64,000 nt of DNA from CBDBKE01 sp965218055. GTDB lineage: Bacteria > Acidobacteriota > Terriglobia > JAJPHL01 > JAPKYU01. The position numbers and the translations under genes were made by a program. Below are positions 59,679 to 64,000 of this stretch, piece after piece. The DNA lies in assembly GCA_965218055.1 (NCBI GenBank), contig CBDCKA010000001.1:62001-126000 (forward strand). Direction: 5' to 3'. Under the pieces are notes generated by a model. That model was not told the DNA's origin and did not search any database. It saw nothing but the letters and a program-made list of their open reading frames with translations. Position 1 is the stretch's first letter; each line of letters starts with the position of its first letter.

Positions 59679-61082
59679 TTAATATCTCCTCATTTCACCT
59701 ATCTTTTTAACAACATCACAATAAGCCTCTGCGCCAATCAAATGGCTTCCCATGAAAACTAGAGGCGTCATGTCAGCTTTAATCATTCGCCCGACGAACT
59801 GTGAGTTCCACATGTACTGCGCGAGCGGGTACAGCACTCCCGTTGTGGGGCAGATTTTCATATTCTGGCCACCAACCTCAAGTGCACCTTCCCGCTCAGG
59901 AGAATAAGTGTTGATATGCCAATCCGCTATGTTCGATAAGTCCTCAGGCCCACTGCCTTCGGTTATCGGCCCAATATAAATGACCTTCAACCCAGCGCGC
60001 TTAAATGCCTTCGCGGCATCAATGTTCTCCTTTAGATCTGATGTTTCACCCGCTATGAACACGAAGTCGCCAGGCTTGCCTTTCCCCTTATTTTTCACCC
60101 AGTGACTCGTTTCAGCTCCCGTCGTATCAATCAGTCGGCTCATTAGAAGACCAGAAGCACGATGTGTATTTTCCGTCACCATGATTGGCCCTGGCAACTC
60201 GTCGTTTGTCACAGGATCGTGTCTTACTGGATAGTTCCAGTATTCCGCGCCCTGGCTCACATATTCGACCATTGCCTTTGCGACAGCGTCGATATGATTA
60301 AAGTCATCCATAATCTTCCGTCCACGATCCTTTATGAGCTCAATATATTCAGTCGCCTTATCCGTGCCTCCCATTGCGCCTCCGCCTCTGTGCCGCATCG
60401 CTATTTCGGCAGTAAGCATCCAATAAAAGTTGTGCATTCCCTGGGGAGCTATCCCACATACTCTGACCGCGGGAATCTCAGGAATGTATAGCACCCCATC
60501 TGTGAATGGTACTCCGGATGTGAGAACTATGTCAGAGCATTCCTCTGGCACGAGAATGTCCTCGAACACTGGATTCGTCGCGAGCTCGTTCATGGCCAGA
60601 ACCCCCTTCGGAGTGGTTTGGTTAGGATAGTAAGGAATCCTAATCCCCACTGTGAAGGCACCCCGGTCACGCGTCTTCTTAGTGTGTAGCCTCGGAAAGT
60701 CGGATAGAAGGAAGTCGCCACTCCCAATCACATCAAACTTCTCCGCCTCAACATGTCGTGACCAATGGTGAAGATAATCAGGATTGCCTGGTCGCGACCG
60801 TCTTAGCTCTGCACGGTGCATATGTCCACCAGTAATCTGACAATAGATCTTCTTGTTACTTCTTAGCGATGTAACCGCTCGATCTGCGGCTTCAGCGATA
60901 ATGGGAAGTTCAGTTGTAGCAATCCGGTTCCATATTTGTTCAGCCTTTTCGTAATACTGGATTCCGTATGGCTTCTCATTGGCAGTTGTTCTTTGTACAG
61001 TCTGACTTCCTTTGAGATCGTGCGTGCCCAAGGCCACCGTCAGTGCCCCTGCACTGACTTTAACGAAGTCTCGTCTTTGCAT
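59679..61082 (-). CDS. Tat-exported protein of unknown function, AT-richer than neighbours
   Basis: A 467-residue protein from the ATG at 61082. It opens with a twin-arginine signal, MQRRDFVKVSAGALTVALG. The body shows alpha/beta character with possible SIS-like segments: KKIYCQITGGHMHRAEL (near 77), FDVIGSGDFLLSDFPRL, ECSDIVLTSGVPFTDGVLY, PGDFVFIAGETSDLKENIDAAKAFKRAGLKVIYIGPI (near 350). SIS domains bind phosphosugars, but this assignment is tentative. Base composition is visibly lower in GC than the rest of the window, with many A/T third positions, suggesting recent transfer. It has no operon partner. Confidence 0.8.
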   Translation of the reverse strand: MQRRDFVKVSAGALTVALGTHDLKGSQTVQRTTANEKPYGIQYYEKAEQIWNRIATTELPIIAEAADRAVTSLRSNKKIYCQITGGHMHRAELRRSRPGNPDYLHHWSRHVEAEKFDVIGSGDFLLSDFPRLHTKKTRDRGAFTVGIRIPYYPNQTTPKGVLAMNELATNPVFEDILVPEECSDIVLTSGVPFTDGVLYIPEIPAVRVCGIAPQGMHNFYWMLTAEIAMRHRGGGAMGGTDKATEYIELIKDRGRKIMDDFNHIDAVAKAMVEYVSQGAEYWNYPVRHDPVTNDELPGPIMVTENTHRASGLLMSRLIDTTGAETSHWVKNKGKGKPGDFVFIAGETSDLKENIDAAKAFKRAGLKVIYIGPITEGSGPEDLSNIADWHINTYSPEREGALEVGGQNMKICPTTGVLYPLAQYMWNSQFVGRMIKADMTPLVFMGSHLIGAEAYCDVVKKIGEMRRY

Positions 61083-61227
61083 TTGTCTGTCTCCTTTATG
61101 CCTCCGGTGGCAGTGTTTTACCACCGTGGGATCGAAGCCACAACCGTTTTCATCGTTCCTGTCTACTCCGGAAGTCCCTTTCCGGAGCCGACCGGTGGCT
61201 ACATGGACAGGTTGATTAGATCGCTGC

Positions 61228-61453
61228 TCAACCTGGCAGTCAAGGGCACATGCCGTCCAGCTCCTCGCGCCCTGGATGCTGGCGAGACATCGCCTTCTCC
61301 CAGCAATCCGGGATAGGTCTTCACTAATGGGCTAGTGTTTTATCAATCCCGGTTTCAGTTGGACGCATAGTCGGCTATCCGGACAAGTGCCCTACCTTGA
61401 GGCAGCGTCACTTTAGTAGCTGAGAGCAGATAGGTCCCACTGGCGGGTAAACG
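61228..61453. repeat. Copy B of the dispersed repeat family (Y-X-Y)
   Basis: The leading part resembles copy A. Module Y (GGATAGGTC...GGGCTAGTG) is at 61311-61344, module X (TTGGACGCATAGTCGGCTAT then CCGGACAAGTGCC) at 61357-61392, then GAGGCAGCGTCACTT at 61399, and a second Y (GCAGATAGGTCCCACT...GGGTAAACG) at 61426-61453. The two Y starts are about 115 bp apart. The region 61083-61507 contains no credible gene. Confidence 0.7.
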
Positions 61454-61507
61454 ATTGCTCCTAGGGCCACCTAGAGCCCACTACGTGTGTTCTAGGAAGG
61501 GCCTAAT

Positions 61508-62254
61508 TCAATACGTGGAACGGCCGCCGCTGACGTCATAACACTGGGCGGTCACGAAGCTGGCGTCGTCGGAAACCAGAAAATGAATCACCGCAGCCAC
61601 CTCTTCGGGTCGCCCCATGCGGCCGAGTGGAATCCTTTGGGTCATGTACTGGATCTGCTCGCGAGTCAAGGTTTCGAGCATGGTGGTTTCGATGACGGCC
61701 GGGGTCACACAGTTCACCCGAATATTGGACCCCACCAGCTCTTTCGCCAGCGCCTTGGTGAAGCAGATGACGGCCGCTTTGGCCGAGGAGTAAGGAATCA
61801 TGTTGGGATTGCCTTCTTTGCCGGAGACCGAGGAGACGTTCACAATCGCCCCCCGTTTTTGCGCCATCATCGTGGGGAGGACGGCTTTGGAAAAAAGGAA
61901 GACGCTCTTGAGATCCACGGCCAGGATCTCGTCCCATTCTTTCTCGCTGACCTCCCCCAGGGGCGCGGCGCGGCCGGCGATGCCGGCGTTGTTCACCAGG
62001 ATGTCGAGACCTTGAAGATGGTCGAGGGTGGCGGCCACGGCTGCGTGCACATCCTCCGAGTTTGCGACATTACCCTCGATCGCCAGGGCCTTCCCCTTGC
62101 CTGCCTCGATTTCTTTCACTACCTCTTTGGCGGCCGGAAAGTCGAGATCCATCACCGCCACGCGGGCACCGTGACGGGCGAAGCGCAGTCCCACCGCGCG
62201 GCCAATCCCTTTTCCCGCCCCGGTTACGATCGCCACACGTCCGCTCAAGTCCAC
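61508..62254 (-). CDS. Short-chain dehydrogenase/reductase (FabG-like)
   Basis: Classical SDR of 248 residues from a GTG at 62254 preceded by a GGGGAGG box. An ATG at 62329 extends the frame with unlike sequence. The NAD(P) motif VTGAGKGIGRAV is near residue 12, NNAGIAG near 89, and the catalytic Ser-Tyr-Lys set is in VNVSSVSGKEGNPNMIPYSSAKAAV (near 140-165). Asp at the end of beta-2 (VMDLDF) suggests NAD preference. The substrate is unknown. It lies beside the IS element. Confidence 0.9.
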   Translation of the reverse strand: MDLSGRVAIVTGAGKGIGRAVGLRFARHGARVAVMDLDFPAAKEVVKEIEAGKGKALAIEGNVANSEDVHAAVAATLDHLQGLDILVNNAGIAGRAAPLGEVSEKEWDEILAVDLKSVFLFSKAVLPTMMAQKRGAIVNVSSVSGKEGNPNMIPYSSAKAAVICFTKALAKELVGSNIRVNCVTPAVIETTMLETLTREQIQYMTQRIPLGRMGRPEEVAAVIHFLVSDDASFVTAQCYDVSGGRSTY

Positions 62255-62387
62255 GTCCCCTCCCCTGAAGTCATGGATTGGCCAAGCAGTCCAAGCCGTG
62301 CGCAGAGTCTGGCCAACTCGAAAGGTCATTGCCTTTATATCACAATGTCAAGGACTGATTTCTTTAGACACTGATTCTGAGAGTTTT

Positions 62388-63185
62388 TTACGCGACTAAC
62401 GCATACCGTTTGGCGAATACCACAGGCGGCATGTTGAGCGCGGAGTGAATCCGCGTGTTGTTGTAGTCCCACAGGGTGCGGTAGATCTCCGCCACTAGCT
62501 CCCCCAGTGTTTTGAAGCGGTTCGGATCTCCCAGGTCAACCTTGAATTTGTCGTAGAACGATTCCTGGTATCCGTTCTCCCAAGGGCACCCCGGGCGGCT
62601 CCGTGAAATCACGATGCCGCATCCATCAAGGATTTCAGTGAACGCCATCGCGTCATACTCCCTCCCGTTGTCGGAGTGGAATAGACCCGGGCGCGGATGA
62701 TGGAGCAGGGCGTTGGAAAGCGCCTGAATGGTGAGCGCGGCTCCCTTTCTCACCGCAACCTGGATTCCCAGGATCCGGCGGGTGTAGAGATCGATCACGG
62801 TCGCCACATAGACCTTCTTTCCGTGCTGCACGAACTCGGTGAAGTCCGTTGCCCAGATGTGGTTTGCATATGCGGGCATGAGCGCGAGCAGGAGGTTGGG
62901 ATAGGTCCGGGAAACCTTGGATTTTCTCCATTTTCTGCCTCTCCTGCGGTAGGGCTTGATGCCAAACAGACGCATGACCCTCTGCGCCCGCTGGCGGCAG
63001 AGTCCCAGTGCCGTAGCAATTCGCCGGGAGCCGTAGGAGGGATGGATCTGCAGCTCTTCTTCCAGGCGGACCTTGAGGCGCCAGTCCTTCTCCTTCATTC
63101 TTGGGACGTAATACAGGCTCGCGCGGGATATGCCAAGGGCTCGGGCAAGCGCTGATTTGTTTCTTCCTTCGCTCAATTGTTTTTT
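62388..63185 (-). CDS. IS3-family transposase OrfB (DDE integrase domain)
   Basis: Catalytic part of the transposase, about 265 residues as expressed by -1 frameshifting from orfA. An HTH-like N-terminal region (ALARALGISRASLYY, then HPSYGSRRIATALGL) precedes the rve-type integrase core. The DDE triad is in HIWATDFTEFV, GLFHSDNGREYD and CPWENGYQESFYDKFK. The C-terminal YNNTRIHSALNMPP is typical of IS3. The frame is open upstream to 63305, but that part is out of phase with orfA. No inactivating change is seen. Confidence 0.93.
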   Translation of the reverse strand, partial: KKQLSEGRNKSALARALGISRASLYYVPRMKEKDWRLKVRLEEELQIHPSYGSRRIATALGLCRQRAQRVMRLFGIKPYRRRGRKWRKSKVSRTYPNLLLALMPAYANHIWATDFTEFVQHGKKVYVATVIDLYTRRILGIQVAVRKGAALTIQALSNALLHHPRPGLFHSDNGREYDAMAFTEILDGCGIVISRSRPGCPWENGYQESFYDKFKVDLGDPNRFKTLGELVAEIYRTLWDYNNTRIHSALNMPPVVFAKRYALVA

Positions 63186-63433
63186 TGAGTCATGGAGAGC
63201 TTGAGCGTGATCTCGCCCACGAGTTCCAGGAGTTCTCTGTTCTGCTTCTGAAGTCGGGAGAACTCCGCCCAGGACGGGGCACCGGTTGCTCCTTTTACCA
63301 TCCAACCATAGATGCTCCCTTCAGAAATACCGTGATCCTTGGCGGCCTGGGCCACCGAGATGTCTTCTTCCTTGACGCGGCGTAGGATATCGGCTTTTAC
63401 GTCAGCTGCAATACGATGATGTTTTTTGTTCAT
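63173..63433 (-). CDS. IS3-family transposase OrfA
   Basis: An 86-residue DNA-binding protein with a helix-turn-helix (about residues 8-50: RIAADVKADILRRVKEEDISVAQAAKDHGISEGSIYGWM) and a C-terminal leucine-zipper-like helix (FSRLQKQNRELLELVGEITLKL). It recognises the element ends and, through frameshifting, forms the N-terminus of OrfAB. It ends with QKNN at the slippery run. Confidence 0.92.
   Translation of the reverse strand: MNKKHHRIAADVKADILRRVKEEDISVAQAAKDHGISEGSIYGWMVKGATGAPSWAEFSRLQKQNRELLELVGEITLKLSMTQKNN
63179..63185 (-). promoter_or_regulatory. Canonical -1 programmed frameshift site A_AAA_AAC
   Basis: In the orfA frame the codons CAA AAA AAC contain the slippery heptamer A AAA AAC. 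Slipping back one base joins orfA to the orfB frame (AAA AAA CAA TTG), giving an OrfAB fusion of about 348 residues. The orfA stop follows two codons later. Confidence 0.85.
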
Positions 63434-63448
63434 ATGACACCAGGGTAG

Positions 63449-63586
63449 TTAATTCCCAACCTCAGTGTCTAAATTACCCAGTCCAGGGCAATCGGCCAAG
63501 CACGTTGCAAGAGTAGCGGATTGTGGCTGGCCGTGTGCGGCAACTGACATGGCCAGGATGGCGACGACGATGATTAGGCGAAACAT
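63449..63586 (-). pseudogene. Secreted-protein gene truncated by the IS3 element
   Basis: From an ATG at 63586 with a GGAGGG box, the frame encodes a clear signal peptide (MFRLIIVVAILAMSVAAHGQ) and 17 further residues (with CLADC). It then runs into the IS inverted repeat and stops inside it at 63449-63451. No matching continuation is found on the other side of the element, so more than a simple insertion happened. Confidence 0.7.
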
Positions 63587-63702
63587 CGAACCCTCCACTA
63601 CACCGACTCCAGGGTCAGTGTGACGATGCGCACATGTTGCAACGAGGCCCTATTGTCCCGCCTAACAATATCAGATCGATCCGCATAATACCCGGAACCC
63701 CA

Positions 63703-63763
63703 GAGGCAGCGTCACTTCAATAGCTGAGAGCAGATAGGTCCCGACTTGTCGGGTAGGGTTTAC
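63703..63763. repeat. Copy C of the dispersed repeat family
   Basis: GAGGCAGCGTCACTT, then TAGCTGAGAGCAGATAGGTC closely match 61399-61437 of copy B (about 40 bases with two or three differences). The end differs: it forms a small hairpin, CCCGAC-TT-GTCGGG, before GGGTTTAC. The flanking stretch 63587-63702 shows no gene. Confidence 0.7.
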
Positions 63764-63916
63764 TTATGCTTTCAGGAAGGACCCGCCCAACCGACAGGCC
63801 CCGGTAAGCGTTGAGTGGGAACCCCACCCGCTGGGGTAGCGGGGGCGGTCGTCCTTGCATATCTTTGACCCTGCCCTACGGCTACTCGACGGCGAGGGTG
63901 ACGGGGTGCTGGCGTT

Positions 63917-63995
63917 GGATAGGTCCCCACTAACGGGCTAGCGTTTACCGACCAAGTTCCACATGGACGTATAGTCGGCTAACCGGACAAGTGCC
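63917..63995. repeat. Copy D of the dispersed repeat family (Y-X)
   Basis: Module Y (GGATAGGTCCCCACT...GGGCTAGCGTTTACC) is at 63917-63949 and module X (ATGGACGTATAGTCGGCTA then CCGGACAAGTGCC) at 63960-63995, in the same order and orientation as the left half of copy B. The copy may continue past the window edge. The stretch 63764-63916 shows no gene. Confidence 0.7.
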
Positions 63996-64000
63996 TGCTT

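Larger units (their letters stand above)
62363..63473. mobile_element. IS3-family insertion sequence
   Basis: A complete-looking element of about 1.1 kb bounded by a perfect 12-bp inverted repeat, TTTAGACACTGA at 62363-62374 and TCAGTGTCTAAA at 63462-63473, with partial matching beyond. It encodes overlapping orfA and orfB on the minus strand with a slippery site between them, the IS3 layout. No target duplication is evident next to the repeats. Confidence 0.9.

Overview
The window reads as a chromosomal contig from a GC-rich, Gram-negative-type bacterium. It has lipid A synthesis (lpxD), an Mla-type lipid transporter, Tat export, lipoproteins, RNase J, a paired cytochrome-like PSD1/DUF1549/DUF1553 and DUF1501 module, and several secreted conserved proteins. 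Together these best suggest Acidobacteriota. That is an inference from gene families and base composition; no rRNA gene is present to confirm it.

Layout. (1) 1-2.6 kb, minus strand: a phosphate module of PhoB-type response regulator, DUF47/PhoU-like protein and PiT phosphate permease (cut by the window edge). (2) 2.6-6.4 kb: an overlapping pair of a Cys/His-rich protein and a 4Fe-4S protein of unknown role, a MutT Nudix hydrolase, a radical SAM/SPASM-like enzyme, and a divergent IscU/NifU-like scaffold. (3) 7-14 kb, minus strand: pgk, gap, a secreted conserved protein, a CAAX protease, a GHMP sugar kinase, lpxD and a small conserved protein. Four consecutive genes here (8.7-12.1 kb) carry at least seven single-base indels, most simply explained by locally poor sequence. 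(4) 14-18 kb, plus strand: murJ, xerC/D and a CCA-adding-type enzyme. (5) 18.5-23.1 kb: RsbW-like kinase, STAS protein, MlaE-MlaF-MlaD and an auxiliary lipoprotein, then a second STAS protein. (6) 23-32 kb: ubiE/menG, aroB, nadB, a TerC/Alx protein, tatB-tatC with a glutaminyl-cyclase-like M28 protein, and a CtpA-type S41 protease. (7) 32-38 kb: PSD1-DUF1549-DUF1553 (one frameshift) plus DUF1501 and a TPR-like protein. (8) 38-47 kb: otsB, tRNA-Ala(CGC), trxA, glgA, ksgA, argJ, RNase J, an AhpD-like protein, and an ECF sigma/anti-sigma pair. (9) 47-55 kb: an SH3/TPR secreted protein, a cyclic-di-GMP block (GGDEF-EAL followed by a decayed duplicate that survives as EAL-cNMP), uppP and ftsK.

(10) From about 55 kb the character changes. 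After a methyltransferase fragment and tRNA-Phe(GAA), genes are sparse and intergenic DNA is long. The cargo is a cysteine-synthase-like gene, a secreted aldose epimerase, a visibly AT-richer Tat-exported protein, an SDR and an intact IS3-family element that truncates a secreted-protein gene. A family of related repeats (modules X and Y, partly in a large inverted repeat) occurs at 56.3-56.7, 61.2-61.5 and 63.7-64.0 kb. A separate 47-bp repeat precedes both the cysteine-synthase-like and the epimerase genes. This looks like an accessory region beside a tRNA gene, and the repeat family is the least explained structure in the window.
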